Assembly (NCBI GenBank): GCA_963747755.1
Contig: CAVVGK010000011.1
Location: forward strand, 682,001 to 746,000
DNA from: DATFVA01 sp963747755
GTDB lineage: Bacteria > Bacteroidota > Ignavibacteria > Ignavibacteriales > Ignavibacteriaceae
Direction of reading: 5' to 3'
DNA: 64,000 nt
The notes below the pieces were generated by a model, which was given only the letters and a program-made list of their open reading frames with translations, was not told where the DNA came from and did not search any database. Position numbers and translations under genes: made by a program. Of this stretch, positions 34,237 through 43,562 are shown piece by piece. Position 1 is the first letter of the stretch. Every line of letters starts with the position of its first letter.

Positions 34237-37151
34237 GGAAACTTTCCCGTCGTTCATTTCTGATTCTCACAGGTTCTGCAAGCGCAGCTTTAGCTGGCTC
34301 AGGCTGCAGTACCACTGTTAATAAATTAATCCCATATGTCAATCCGCCTCGTTATCCCAAGCCCGGTGAATGGGTTCACTATGCTACCACCTGCCGTGAG
34401 TGTCCCGCGGGATGCGGAATGCATATGTGGCATCGTGATGGAAGAGTAACTAAAGCTGAGGGAAATCCCGAAACTCCTCTTAATCATGGCAAACTTTGCG
34501 CAAGGGGTCAATCGTCAGTGCAGGGCCAGTACGATCCTGACAGACTTAAACATGTTTTTTTCAGAAAAGACCGTCATGGTAATCAGAAAATTAAAAAAGA
34601 TTGGGAAAGTGCTGTTAGTGAAATTTCTGATCAAATCAAAAAAACTCCCGGAAGAGTTCTTATAATATCCGATCTGCAGACAGGTTCGCTTGCAGGTTTG
34701 ATGGAGCGTTTCTCATCAGCTCATAATGGAAAGGTTCTGTGGTATGAAGCGATCAACTATGAAGTTCTGCGAAAAGCCAATAAGGAAGTATTCGGTAAGG
34801 CTGAGATACCCCGGTATAAACTTGATGAGTCGGATTTCATTTTAAGTTTTGGTGCTGATTTTCTTGAAACATGGATTTCTCCTGTTGAGTATGCAGGACA
34901 GTTCAAGAAGATGCACGATTTCAAAAACGGGAAAATGGGAAAATTTATTTATGCGGGACCAAGGTTTTCAGGTACAGCAACGAATGCCGATGAATTCATT
35001 ATGGTACACCCTGCTTCTATGAAGTACCTGGCCTATTCGATACTCTCGAAAATTATCGCAGCCCGGCATGCTAAGAATGACCTTACTGGTTTTAAACCTG
35101 AAATAGATAATTACCTTGCCGTTAATACCCACCTTGCTGTAATACCCGATAAGAAAATTGAAAAGCTTGCTGAAGATTTTGTAAAAGCGGAATCACCACT
35201 GGCTCTCGGGGGGGCATCAGGAGTATACACAGATGATAATCTGGATACGGCCGTTGCCGCTAACCTGTTGAATTATGCCGTGGGCAGAATTAAGAATATC
35301 GATTTTTCTTCACCTCACGCCTTGTCTAAAACAGCTTTAGAACCAGAGATCGATGATTTCCTGAAATCAATTACAGGTAATGATGTTGTTATCATCCACA
35401 ATACTAACCCGGTTTTTACAAGGGCGGGCTCTGATAAGTATTTACAAAAAGCATCAAAAGTAATTTACCTTGGAACAATGGAAGATGAGACCGCTGAAAT
35501 CGCCGATTGGGTGCTGCCAATAAATTACCCTCTCGAAGAGTGGGGAGATTTTGAACCGTATAAAGGTATTCATCACCTGATGCAGCCCACAATGCAGCCT
35601 TTTCATGCAACTTACTCCGCAGGTAATATCCTGCTTGCGTTGTCCGAAAGCTCCGGGCATCCGTTGTCCGTGAATGATTCGGCTAATCCCGCCGATCATT
35701 ATGAAGACTGGGTTAAGCAGTATTGGCAATCAATAGGAATAGATACTTCTGATAAGGGTCTCGGCGATGTTTTGAGAAAAGGTATGTTTTCCGGACAGAA
35801 CGGATCAGCCGCTGCCGCCTCTTCATCGGATGTAAATAGCATCAGCCTAAAAACTGGAACCTTAAAACTGGCATCAGAAGGAGGACGGGAGTCAGAAGCT
35901 GATGAGCTGGCATTATGGACTTACCCGATGATTACGCTTTTTGACGGAAGGTTTGCAAACAGAGGATGGATGCAGGAAATCCCTGACCCGCTTACTAATA
36001 TAACATGGAGCATCTGGATAGATATAAATGTCGATAAAGCAAAAGAATTGGGACTCGATAATTTTGACCTTGTTGAAGTTGAATCAAATACAGGAAAAAT
36101 TACTGTCCCCGTAAGACTAACTATTGATATGCCCCGGGATGTGCTTTCTATAGGGTACGGTCAGGGACATAAGGCTCTTGGGAAGAATGCTGCGGGTCGT
36201 GGTGCTAATGCATTTGACCTAATTGATAGAGGCAATGAAAAGGGAACTGTAAAAATAAAATCTGCCGGGGGAAATAAGCATCCCATATTTGCGGCAGCCA
36301 CTGATCACCAGTTCGGAAGGGAAGGTATTACTGAGTGGCTGGAGTTAGAGAAACTGGAAAAGATGAAACCAGGTGACAGCGAACATCTTATAATGCCTCT
36401 GCCTGAAGGCTATGATGAGAAGCGCGATCTCTATCCTGTACATCACTATAAGGAACACCGATGGGCTATGTCCATTGATCTTCATGCATGTATAGGATGT
36501 AAAGCATGTGAAACTGCCTGTTATGCAGAAAACAATATCCCTGTGGTCGGTGAGGAAAATGTTAACGAAGGTTTGGAAATGTCATGGATAAAAGTTGTTC
36601 CTTACCGGAAGGAGGATAACCCTCATAAAGTAGCCTGGCTTCCGCTTCCCTGTCAGCAGTGCGATGCTGCGCCCTGCGAACCTGTCTGCCCTGTATTTGC
36701 TGCCGTTCATAATGAGGAAGGATTAAATGCACAGATATATAACCGATGCATAGGAACGCGCTACTGCTCAAATAACTGCCCTTATAAAGTCCGAAGGTTT
36801 AACTGGTTTAATTTTCATTTCGAGTGGCCGCTGGATGTGCAGCTTAACCCTGAGGTAACGGTAAGGGTAAGGGGAGTGATGGAGAAATGCACTTTCTGTG
36901 TCCAAAGGATACGTAATGTAGAGTATCACAAGAAAACTACGGGAGAGAAGATTAAGGACGGGGATATTACGCCTGCCTGTGCGCAGACATGTCCAACTGA
37001 TGCAATCATATTCGGCGATCTTCTTGATGATACTTCGAGGGTCACAGATATAACCCGCCACCATTTAAGAAGATATCATGTTCTCGAAGAATTGAATACC
37101 AAACCAGCTGTGACTTATTTAAAAAGAATAGATGCAGAGAAGAGTGTATGA
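34233..37151 (+). CDS. actB: Alternative complex III subunit ActB-like (molybdopterin-oxidoreductase/iron-sulfur fusion)
   Basis: This 972-residue protein begins with a Tat signal (RRSFLIL) that also ends in a lipobox-like GSGC. The long N-terminal part (about 45-700) is the molybdopterin-oxidoreductase-like B1 domain. The C-terminal part (about 745-960) is a ferredoxin-like B2 domain with four cysteine clusters: CIGCKACETAC; CQQCDAAPCEPVC; CIGTRYCSNNCPY; CTFC with CAQTCP. In ACIII this subunit wires electrons from menaquinol to the haem subunits. Unusually, residues 54, 57, 61 and 89 form a C-x2-C-x3-C-x27-C motif like that of iron-sulfur-bearing Mo/W enzymes. It begins the operon and overlaps actC by 4 bp. 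Confidence 0.85.
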   Translation: MRKLSRRSFLILTGSASAALAGSGCSTTVNKLIPYVNPPRYPKPGEWVHYATTCRECPAGCGMHMWHRDGRVTKAEGNPETPLNHGKLCARGQSSVQGQYDPDRLKHVFFRKDRHGNQKIKKDWESAVSEISDQIKKTPGRVLIISDLQTGSLAGLMERFSSAHNGKVLWYEAINYEVLRKANKEVFGKAEIPRYKLDESDFILSFGADFLETWISPVEYAGQFKKMHDFKNGKMGKFIYAGPRFSGTATNADEFIMVHPASMKYLAYSILSKIIAARHAKNDLTGFKPEIDNYLAVNTHLAVIPDKKIEKLAEDFVKAESPLALGGASGVYTDDNLDTAVAANLLNYAVGRIKNIDFSSPHALSKTALEPEIDDFLKSITGNDVVIIHNTNPVFTRAGSDKYLQKASKVIYLGTMEDETAEIADWVLPINYPLEEWGDFEPYKGIHHLMQPTMQPFHATYSAGNILLALSESSGHPLSVNDSANPADHYEDWVKQYWQSIGIDTSDKGLGDVLRKGMFSGQNGSAAAASSSDVNSISLKTGTLKLASEGGRESEADELALWTYPMITLFDGRFANRGWMQEIPDPLTNITWSIWIDINVDKAKELGLDNFDLVEVESNTGKITVPVRLTIDMPRDVLSIGYGQGHKALGKNAAGRGANAFDLIDRGNEKGTVKIKSAGGNKHPIFAAATDHQFGREGITEWLELEKLEKMKPGDSEHLIMPLPEGYDEKRDLYPVHHYKEHRWAMSIDLHACIGCKACETACYAENNIPVVGEENVNEGLEMSWIKVVPYRKEDNPHKVAWLPLPCQQCDAAPCEPVCPVFAAVHNEEGLNAQIYNRCIGTRYCSNNCPYKVRRFNWFNFHFEWPLDVQLNPEVTVRVRGVMEKCTFCVQRIRNVEYHKKTTGEKIKDGDITPACAQTCPTDAIIFGDLLDDTSRVTDITRHHLRRYHVLEELNTKPAVTYLKRIDAEKSV

Positions 37152-39040
37152 AGAGTGAATACAGCGAAGAGTTATCGTTAAAAGATGTGAATGACGAAGT
37201 TCTTTCGGCAACCAAACCTCCGATCCCTCTATATTATTTTTTGGTTGCTTTTCTTGCTCTCGTTGTTGTTTGGGGATTGTTTTCATGGATTTACCAGGTC
37301 CGTCGGGGTATGGGGGTTGCAGGACTAGGTCACCCTGTTGGCTGGGGTGTTTACATCGCTAATTTTGTTTTCTGGGTTGGAATCGCCCACTCAGGGACCT
37401 TGATATCGGCTATTCTTTTTCTTGTGAGGGCAAAATTCCGGGATGCGGTCTCACGTGCGGCAGAAGCCATGACAATCTTTGCAGTAATGACAGCAGGACT
37501 CTTTCCTCTTATGCATCTCGGAAGGTTATGGATCTTTTATTATATAATGCCCTACCCGAATGAAAGAGAGCTCTGGCCGAATTTCTTAAGTCCGCTGGTC
37601 TGGGATTTCCTTGCAGTCTCAACCTACTTCACGGTGAGTCTCATCTTCTGGTATGTAGGTATGATACCTGACCTTGCTTCAGGACGAGATCGTTTTACAA
37701 AAATTCTGGGGCCTGATCATATTAAAACAAGAATTTATAGGGCACTGGCACTGGGATGGTCAGGATCAGAAAAAGAATGGAGGCACTATGGCAGATCCTA
37801 TCTGTTTTTTGCTGCACTGGCCACCCCACTGGTAATTTCGGTTCACTCAATTGTGTCATGGGATTTCGCGATGGGACTGCTGCCGGGCTGGCATGAGACT
37901 ATCTTCGCTCCGTATTTCGTTGCCGGAGCTATTCACTCAGGACTTGCCATGGTGCTGACCCTACTGATACCACTCCGTAAAATTTTTAAGCTCGAAAAAC
38001 TGATGACTGTTAAAGCCTTTGATATGGTTGCCAGAACAATGATCGTAACGGGTTTGATTCTTGGATATACATACGTCATCGAGCCGGCACTGTCAGCTTA
38101 TACCGGCAATACTTTCGAAACACAATTCAGTATATGGCAGAGAACAGGCTGGATTTCATGGGTTTATTATGTGATCCTGATATGTAATTTCTTTGTGCCG
38201 ATGTTGTTTGTTTTTAGAAAATTCCGGAGAAGTTTTTTGTGGATGTTCATCATTTCCCTCATTGTAAACTTTGGAATGTGGATAGAGAGAGTATATATAG
38301 TGGTCGGTTCTACAGCTCACGACTTTCTTCCGCATAACTGGGGAAAATATACACCCAGCTGGGTTGAGTTCAGCATAACCGCAGGTTCTCTTGCCTTTTT
38401 CCTGATGTGGTTTTTAATCTTCAGCAAAACCCTTCCAACAATTCCTATGGCTGACTACAAAGAACAGCTGGCTGAAGATGAGATGCCCGAACCGGATCCA
38501 CCCCCAAAAAGAAAAGTCTTTCCGAAATCCCGTCCCGGGAAAACTAAAGTTATGGCGATATTTTCGAGACCGGATAATTTCATAAAGTCAGTAAAAAAGG
38601 TTTATGAAGCAGGGTATCATGTTGTAGAGGCTTTTTCCCCGCTTAAGATAAAGGAAGTAAGTGAAATTCTTAATAAACCTAAAAGTCCCGTCAGGAAATG
38701 GACGCTGATAGGAGCATTGTTAGGTATTGCGTGCGGTTATACTCTTGCTATAGCTACAGCAAATACTAATAAGCTTATTGTCGGCGGAAAGCCGCCCACA
38801 GCGCCGATCCCGTATACTATAGTCGGCTTTGAATTGCTGATATTGTTCGGGACTCTGGCCAATCTGATAGGCATGCTTTTCCACTCGAAGTTGTACAAGA
38901 AACGTATGCACCCTTATTATGATCCGAGATTCAGCCAGGATAAGTTCGGAATTCTTATAGCGTGCGATAACGATGAACTTGAAAATTTAAGGGAAGTAGT
39001 GCTTTCCGAAAATGCAGAGGAATTTAATGTTAGAGAATGA
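37148..39040 (+). CDS. actC: Alternative complex III ActC-ActD fusion
   Basis: This 630-residue protein has two parts. Residues about 25-440 are an NrfD/PsrC-like quinol-binding membrane unit with about ten transmembrane helices (GLGHPVGWGVYIANFVFWVG; ISVHSIVSWDFAMGLLPGWH; and WIERVYIVVGS near 378). Residues about 460-630 are an ActD/DUF3341 domain (KVMAIFSRPDNFIKSVKKVY, two helices, then KLYKKRMHPYYDPRFSQDKF). In most ACIII clusters ActC and ActD are separate genes; here they form one chain. The ATG overlaps the actB stop (ATGA), so translation is coupled. Confidence 0.85.
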   Translation: MKSEYSEELSLKDVNDEVLSATKPPIPLYYFLVAFLALVVVWGLFSWIYQVRRGMGVAGLGHPVGWGVYIANFVFWVGIAHSGTLISAILFLVRAKFRDAVSRAAEAMTIFAVMTAGLFPLMHLGRLWIFYYIMPYPNERELWPNFLSPLVWDFLAVSTYFTVSLIFWYVGMIPDLASGRDRFTKILGPDHIKTRIYRALALGWSGSEKEWRHYGRSYLFFAALATPLVISVHSIVSWDFAMGLLPGWHETIFAPYFVAGAIHSGLAMVLTLLIPLRKIFKLEKLMTVKAFDMVARTMIVTGLILGYTYVIEPALSAYTGNTFETQFSIWQRTGWISWVYYVILICNFFVPMLFVFRKFRRSFLWMFIISLIVNFGMWIERVYIVVGSTAHDFLPHNWGKYTPSWVEFSITAGSLAFFLMWFLIFSKTLPTIPMADYKEQLAEDEMPEPDPPPKRKVFPKSRPGKTKVMAIFSRPDNFIKSVKKVYEAGYHVVEAFSPLKIKEVSEILNKPKSPVRKWTLIGALLGIACGYTLAIATANTNKLIVGGKPPTAPIPYTIVGFELLILFGTLANLIGMLFHSKLYKKRMHPYYDPRFSQDKFGILIACDNDELENLREVVLSENAEEFNVRE

Positions 39041-40103
39041 GAATAAAAACAGAGTTATTAAATTCAGCATAATATGGGGCATAGTATTCATTGCGGGTAT
39101 AGTTATCTGGCTGATAACTCTCGGTGGTCAGGATGATGCCCGTGCCTGGAGGGCTCTATTAATTAACTTTGTCTATTTCACTCCCCTCTCTGCGGGAATG
39201 GTCGTGTGGGTCGCAGTGGTGAAAGCTTCAAACGGAAACTGGATGGGAAAGTTAGAACCGCTGGGTATTACTGGTGCCGCTTTCGCTATCCCGTCTGTCT
39301 TGTTCCTCGGTCTTCTTTGGATCGGAAGCAGTCACTGGGCAAGCTGGTTTGGCGGTATTCATAATAAGAGCGGGTGGCTGAATAATACATATCTGTTTAT
39401 AAGGGATCTGATTGCATTGATCCTCTTCTGGGCTACAGCTTTCTGGTTCATCTACAGACGGAACACTGAAAGAAAACTATTTGCATCCGGTGTTCTTATA
39501 GTCGTTTATTGCTCTGTATTTACACTCCTGGCATTTGACCTGATAATGGCCCTTGATCCGGAATGGGAGAGTACGTTATTCGGCGCCTATTTCTTTATTA
39601 GCGGGCTGTACATAGCAATTACAGCGCTTACTTTTATATCTCTCTTTACCGTAAAGCCTGATGATGCAAGAAAGCACGATCTCGGAAAATTGATCCTTGC
39701 ATTCAGTATCCTGACCACGTATATGATGTTTTGTCAGCTCCTTGTTATATATTATGAAAATCTTCCTTCCGAGACAAGGTTCATTGTTCCGAGGATGAAT
39801 TTCGTTCCATGGGAAACTATTTCGTTTATCCTTATAGGCCTTTTTTACCTCGGTCCTCTTATTCTGCTTTTAACTATCTGGGCCAAAAAAACGACATGGT
39901 ATCTCGGTACGGTCTGTTTTATTCTTTTAATAGTTATGTGGATCGAAAGATGGTGGCTGGTTGATGCCACCTTTCAGCACGCTCTTCATTTCGGTTGGGC
40001 AGAAATATCATCGTTCGCGGCTTTTGCAGGAATACTGGGACTGGGAATGATACAGTTTAGTTTTCGGATGAAAAATGTTTTATACCAGACGGATAAGAAT
40101 TGA
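39027..40103 (+). CDS. actF: Alternative complex III ActF-like membrane subunit
   Basis: I use the ATG at 39027 (MLENENKNR); another in-frame ATG at 39012 adds five residues. The protein (358 residues) has about ten hydrophobic helices, with the ActF-type segments FVYFTPLSAGMVVWVAVVKA and DLIMALDPEWESTLFGAYFF and a MWIERWWLVDATF end. ActF is a paralogue-like partner of ActC in the membrane core of ACIII. The gene overlaps actC by about 14 bp and actA by 4 bp. Confidence 0.85.
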   Translation: MLENENKNRVIKFSIIWGIVFIAGIVIWLITLGGQDDARAWRALLINFVYFTPLSAGMVVWVAVVKASNGNWMGKLEPLGITGAAFAIPSVLFLGLLWIGSSHWASWFGGIHNKSGWLNNTYLFIRDLIALILFWATAFWFIYRRNTERKLFASGVLIVVYCSVFTLLAFDLIMALDPEWESTLFGAYFFISGLYIAITALTFISLFTVKPDDARKHDLGKLILAFSILTTYMMFCQLLVIYYENLPSETRFIVPRMNFVPWETISFILIGLFYLGPLILLLTIWAKKTTWYLGTVCFILLIVMWIERWWLVDATFQHALHFGWAEISSFAAFAGILGLGMIQFSFRMKNVLYQTDKN

Positions 40104-40654
40104 AAAACGTACAGGATAATAGCGAAGCCAAAAGACAGGCGAAAAAATACTGGAAGATATCAGCAGGACTTTCTGTGCTTGTTCTTATAGTCCTTATCGT
40201 TATGACCGGTATGTACAACTACTATTATCAAATAAAATTTGGTCCCGAACAGCCCATACCCTTTAGTCATAGATTTCATGCGGGTTCGAAAAATATCAGC
40301 TGCATGCTGTGCCATTCTACAGCAGCTACCTCAGACGTTGCAGGAATGCCTCCGTTACAGACCTGTATGCTGTGCCACCGTTCTATTATCATTAATTATC
40401 CTCCGATTGAAAAACTCAGGAGACATTATTTTAAGAACGAACCTGTAGTATGGAACCGGGTGCTTAAGCTGCCGGATTTTGTCTATTTCAGCCACAGGAT
40501 GCATATTATAAATGGGATAGACTGTGGAACCTGTCATGGAAATGTTAAAGATATGGACAGGATTAAAGAAGCTAAACAAATTACGATGGGCTTCTGTATA
40601 CAGTGCCATCGGGATAATAACGCAACAACGGATTGTTATACATGTCATCGTTAA
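40100..40654 (+). CDS. actA: Alternative complex III pentahaem cytochrome ActA-like
   Basis: This 184-residue protein starts with TTG overlapping the actF stop (TTGA). It has one N-terminal transmembrane helix (about 18-37) and five CxxCH haem sites: CMLCH (68), CMLCH (89), CGTCH (142), CIQCH (166) and CYTCH (179). Extra histidines in SHRFH and SHRMH could serve as axial ligands. Five haems match the ActA subunit, which passes electrons to the monohaem ActE. In standard clusters actA comes first; here it follows actF. Confidence 0.85.
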   Translation: MKNVQDNSEAKRQAKKYWKISAGLSVLVLIVLIVMTGMYNYYYQIKFGPEQPIPFSHRFHAGSKNISCMLCHSTAATSDVAGMPPLQTCMLCHRSIIINYPPIEKLRRHYFKNEPVVWNRVLKLPDFVYFSHRMHIINGIDCGTCHGNVKDMDRIKEAKQITMGFCIQCHRDNNATTDCYTCHR

Positions 40655-42075
40655 AAAATAAAAATAGCTTGTTTGCTTTTACAAAGCAACCCTCAAGTGC
40701 CGCCCTCGCTTTCCTGGTAGCGGGCACTGTATGGTTCGTAGTGGGAACTCTCTACGGAATGGTTTCAGCCATCCACCTTATGGCCCCTGAATTCTGGAAT
40801 AATATTCCTTTCCTGGTTTTCGGAAGAGCAAGACCTATTCATGTAAATACCGTCTTATATGGCTTTGTTACTTCAACGCTTATCGGATGCGGACTTTACT
40901 ATACGCCGGCCCTGCTGAAAACAAAACTGTGGTCGGAACCTCTGGCCTGGCTCAGTTTTCTTCTATGGAATATAACTGTGCTAAGCGGTCCTCTCACTTT
41001 TTCTTTTGGGGTTACCCAGGGTCGTGAATATTCAGAGTATATATGGATATTTGATGTATCCCTCTGGCTGTCGCTGCTGCTGCTTGTTCTCAACCTCATT
41101 AAAACAATAGGGATAAGGAGGGAATCTGTATTATATGTTTCCATCTGGTATTTCCTGGGAGCTATAATGTGGACCTCAACCAGTTACCCTCTGGGAAATG
41201 TGATGTGGCACCCTTCTACAGGGGCAATGCCGGGACTTCTGGACTCTCTTTTCCTATGGTTCTATGGGCACGATCTACCGGGAATGCTTCTTACTCCTCT
41301 TGCCGTAGGTGTAGCTTATTTTGTTATACCCAGGGTTACAAAGACACCTCTGTATTCCCATACGTTATCGCTGATAGGGTTCTGGACATTAGTGATTTTA
41401 TATTCTCACATCGGCGGTCATCACCTATTACAGACACCAATTCCTAATTGGCTGAAGATGATTACTGTGGTTGATTCTGTTTTAATGCTTATACCGGTCT
41501 TTACTGTCATAGCTAATATCTGGTTAACAGCGCGGCAGCGAAGTGCTCCGGTTATTTCTGATCCGGCTGCCAGATGGGTCATGATGGGAATTATATGGTA
41601 CCTGATCGTGGCCATACAGGGTTCTGTTCAGTCTCTGCCCGGTGTGCAGAGGGTTACTCACTTCACAAACTGGACGGTTGGCCATGCTCATATTGCGGTG
41701 CTTGGATTTTCCGGGTTTATTGCTATCGGAGGATTGTGGCATGTACTGCCCCTGATTACAAAGAGGAAGTTATATTCTCAGAAACTTGTGAACCTTCAGT
41801 TCGGACTTGTAATGATCGGCCTGGTAGGATTCTTCTTTGTACTAACTATAGCAGGACTAATACAGGGTTCTGCATGGCAGAACGGAGAGGTTGTTTACCG
41901 GGTTCTGCCCGAACTTTCTGTCTATATGGCTCTGAGAGCGATGTTCGGAGTGTTCATCATAGCCGGCGCTTTTATCGGTCTCTATAACATTTATAAAACG
42001 ATCAGGTACGGTGAATTGTTTGAACCGAAACCTGTAACTGAGGAAACACCCATTACCGAGGAGAGTCTGGCATGA
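40642..42075 (+). CDS. ccoN: cbb3-type cytochrome c oxidase subunit I
   Basis: The ATG at 40642 overlaps the actA end; a TTG nine bases upstream is also possible. The protein (477 residues) has about twelve membrane helices. Haem and copper ligands are visible in ARPIHVNTVLYG (low-spin haem), WFYGHDLPG (CuB), IGGHHLLQTPIPN (CuB pair) and NWTVGHAHIAVLG (haem pair). A tyrosine in FWTLVILYSHIGG stands where cbb3 enzymes carry the His-Tyr cross-link residue. The enzyme reduces oxygen to water at high affinity, taking electrons from the ACIII cytochromes. Confidence 0.88.
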   Translation: MSSLKNKNSLFAFTKQPSSAALAFLVAGTVWFVVGTLYGMVSAIHLMAPEFWNNIPFLVFGRARPIHVNTVLYGFVTSTLIGCGLYYTPALLKTKLWSEPLAWLSFLLWNITVLSGPLTFSFGVTQGREYSEYIWIFDVSLWLSLLLLVLNLIKTIGIRRESVLYVSIWYFLGAIMWTSTSYPLGNVMWHPSTGAMPGLLDSLFLWFYGHDLPGMLLTPLAVGVAYFVIPRVTKTPLYSHTLSLIGFWTLVILYSHIGGHHLLQTPIPNWLKMITVVDSVLMLIPVFTVIANIWLTARQRSAPVISDPAARWVMMGIIWYLIVAIQGSVQSLPGVQRVTHFTNWTVGHAHIAVLGFSGFIAIGGLWHVLPLITKRKLYSQKLVNLQFGLVMIGLVGFFFVLTIAGLIQGSAWQNGEVVYRVLPELSVYMALRAMFGVFIIAGAFIGLYNIYKTIRYGELFEPKPVTEETPITEESLA

Positions 42076-43121
42076 AAATGACTTCCGGAGTAGTGGTATT
42101 CGGTGGATTGATGGTATTCTGGGCCTCTATTTCAATTATGGTTTTGTTTCCTGCGCTTACAATGAAAGAAAAACCTTCAAAAAACTGGCGCCCGATGACA
42201 AAACTTGAAAAAGAAGGCCTTCATGTTTATGTCGATAACGGATGCAGCTACTGTCATTCATTGTACGTCAGGATTTCTGATTGGGGTAAAGGATCTGAGA
42301 GAATTGCTCAGCGCGGGGATTATGTCGGACAGGAGCCTGCAATACTCGGGTCGGAAAGAACAGGCCCGGATCTTTCTGAAGAAGGGGGAGAGCATCCTGA
42401 CGACTGGCATATGGCACATTTTACAGATCCCCGGTTTACAAGTCCTGTTTCCGTTATGCCTTCATGGGCCTTCCTTGGAAAAGACAAAATAAGAAAGCTT
42501 ATCGCCTACGTTCAGTACCTGGGAGGAAAGAAGGCCAAAGAAAGGGTTGCGAGACAGAAGCACTGGAAGAAGCTTGCAATCCAGGCTTACGAGAAAGGTC
42601 CTGATGAAAATATAAAGTGGCTTCATAGCAAGGTGCCGGAAGTATGGCATGCAATGCCCAACCCGTATCCTGCTACTGAGCCGGCAATGTTGAGAGGTAA
42701 AAAAATGTACCAACAGTTCTGTATAGGCTGCCATGGTCCGATGGGAGACGGCAGAGGGCCGGCCGCCGATTATTTATATCCGCCGCCTCTGAATTTCACT
42801 CTGTTAAGGCGAAACCTTATTGATGGAAAATATATAGGCGGGATATTGTATTACCAGATAATGAATGGAATAACAGGCACGGCCATGCCATATTTCAAAC
42901 GTGCACTTGAGTCGGAGAAAATATGGGATCTGGCCAATTATATAGCAGTTTCTTTCATCGGGTACACTGATGCAGATATACAACCGGAGGGAATCGATGC
43001 TTCATATGAACCGCCATGGAAGAATCCCTATACAATTCCGGATACTACAGGAAAACTTTACCCTGACTCAATGCATACTGAATGGAATGATTCAACAGGA
43101 GCACCAAAATGGATGCAATAG
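42072..43121 (+). CDS. ccoO: cbb3 oxidase subunit II (CcoO) with a second fused cytochrome c domain
   Basis: This 349-residue protein has an N-terminal membrane anchor (about 5-28), then a CcoO-like haem domain (CSYCH at 58-62; GPDLSEEGGEHPDDWHMAHF and SVMPSW loop) and a second cytochrome c domain (CIGCH at 217-221; AMPYF methionine-ligand loop). Usual CcoO proteins are about 200 residues with one haem, and CcoP supplies two more; here CcoO and part of CcoP appear fused and no separate CcoP is present. The ATG overlaps the ccoN stop. Confidence 0.85.
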   Translation: MKMTSGVVVFGGLMVFWASISIMVLFPALTMKEKPSKNWRPMTKLEKEGLHVYVDNGCSYCHSLYVRISDWGKGSERIAQRGDYVGQEPAILGSERTGPDLSEEGGEHPDDWHMAHFTDPRFTSPVSVMPSWAFLGKDKIRKLIAYVQYLGGKKAKERVARQKHWKKLAIQAYEKGPDENIKWLHSKVPEVWHAMPNPYPATEPAMLRGKKMYQQFCIGCHGPMGDGRGPAADYLYPPPLNFTLLRRNLIDGKYIGGILYYQIMNGITGTAMPYFKRALESEKIWDLANYIAVSFIGYTDADIQPEGIDASYEPPWKNPYTIPDTTGKLYPDSMHTEWNDSTGAPKWMQ

Positions 43122-43294
43122 TTCAGTTCTGGATAGGTTTTACACTGATAGCTGTTTCAGGAATAGCTGTTGTTATCGGCTGGGCGTTAAAAAACGGTCA
43201 GTTCAGAGATCAGGATAGAGCCCGACATCTTCCGCTCGAAAGTTATATACCGGAAGATGATGAAAATAATAATCATAATAAGAAAAAGGTTTGA
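43109..43294 (+). CDS. CcoS-like cbb3 oxidase assembly or small subunit protein
   Basis: This 61-residue protein has one membrane helix (about 5-25) followed by WALKNGQFRDQDRARHLPLE. That pattern of a helix then x-x-G-Q-F/Y-x-D matches CcoS (FixS)-type proteins, which help place the metal cofactors of the oxidase; a CcoQ-like role is possible too. The start overlaps the ccoO end by 13 bp. It is the fourth oxidase-type gene in the operon. Confidence 0.6.
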   Translation: MDAIVQFWIGFTLIAVSGIAVVIGWALKNGQFRDQDRARHLPLESYIPEDDENNNHNKKKV

Positions 43295-43300
43295 TGATTT

Positions 43301-43555
43301 ATGCTTCGTTTTGATGTCTTACAGAACGATTGGGTAATTCTGGCAATCCTGGGAGGTATTGCACTGGTTTTTTATACAGCGATTGCCTATCTGGATATGT
43401 GGACACCAAGGAAAATGAAAGATGGAAAAACAGAACGGGGATGGCTTACCTGGTGGCAGGGTATTCCCTGGGTTTTGAAAGTTACATATGCAGCATTAAT
43501 CATTTTTGTAGTTATTTATACTATTTACAGAGCAATTGTGCCTCCAAACTGGTAG
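43301..43555 (+). CDS. Two-helix membrane protein of the ACIII-cbb3 operon, unrecognised
   Basis: This 84-residue protein has two hydrophobic helices (about 12-32 and 58-78) joined by a charged, tryptophan-rich loop (MWTPRKMKD, then GWLTWWQGIPW). I do not recognise a family. It lies 6 bp after the CcoS-like gene and 7 bp before the next gene, so it is made with the oxidase. It is likely a small structural subunit of the oxidase or of a complex joining it to ACIII. Confidence 0.6.
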   Translation: MLRFDVLQNDWVILAILGGIALVFYTAIAYLDMWTPRKMKDGKTERGWLTWWQGIPWVLKVTYAALIIFVVIYTIYRAIVPPNW

Positions 43556-43562
43556 AGATTTT

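Noticed and set aside
34233..37151. actB as a formate dehydrogenase or other true molybdopterin enzyme
   Set aside because: The fused iron-sulfur part, the Tat/lipobox start and the following NrfD-ActD, ActF, pentahaem and monohaem genes all match ACIII, despite the extra cysteine motif.
41574..41987. Long alternative-frame reading frame inside ccoN
   Set aside because: It lies wholly inside a well-conserved membrane gene, has no ribosome site, and its cysteine- and arginine-rich product looks like out-of-frame translation.
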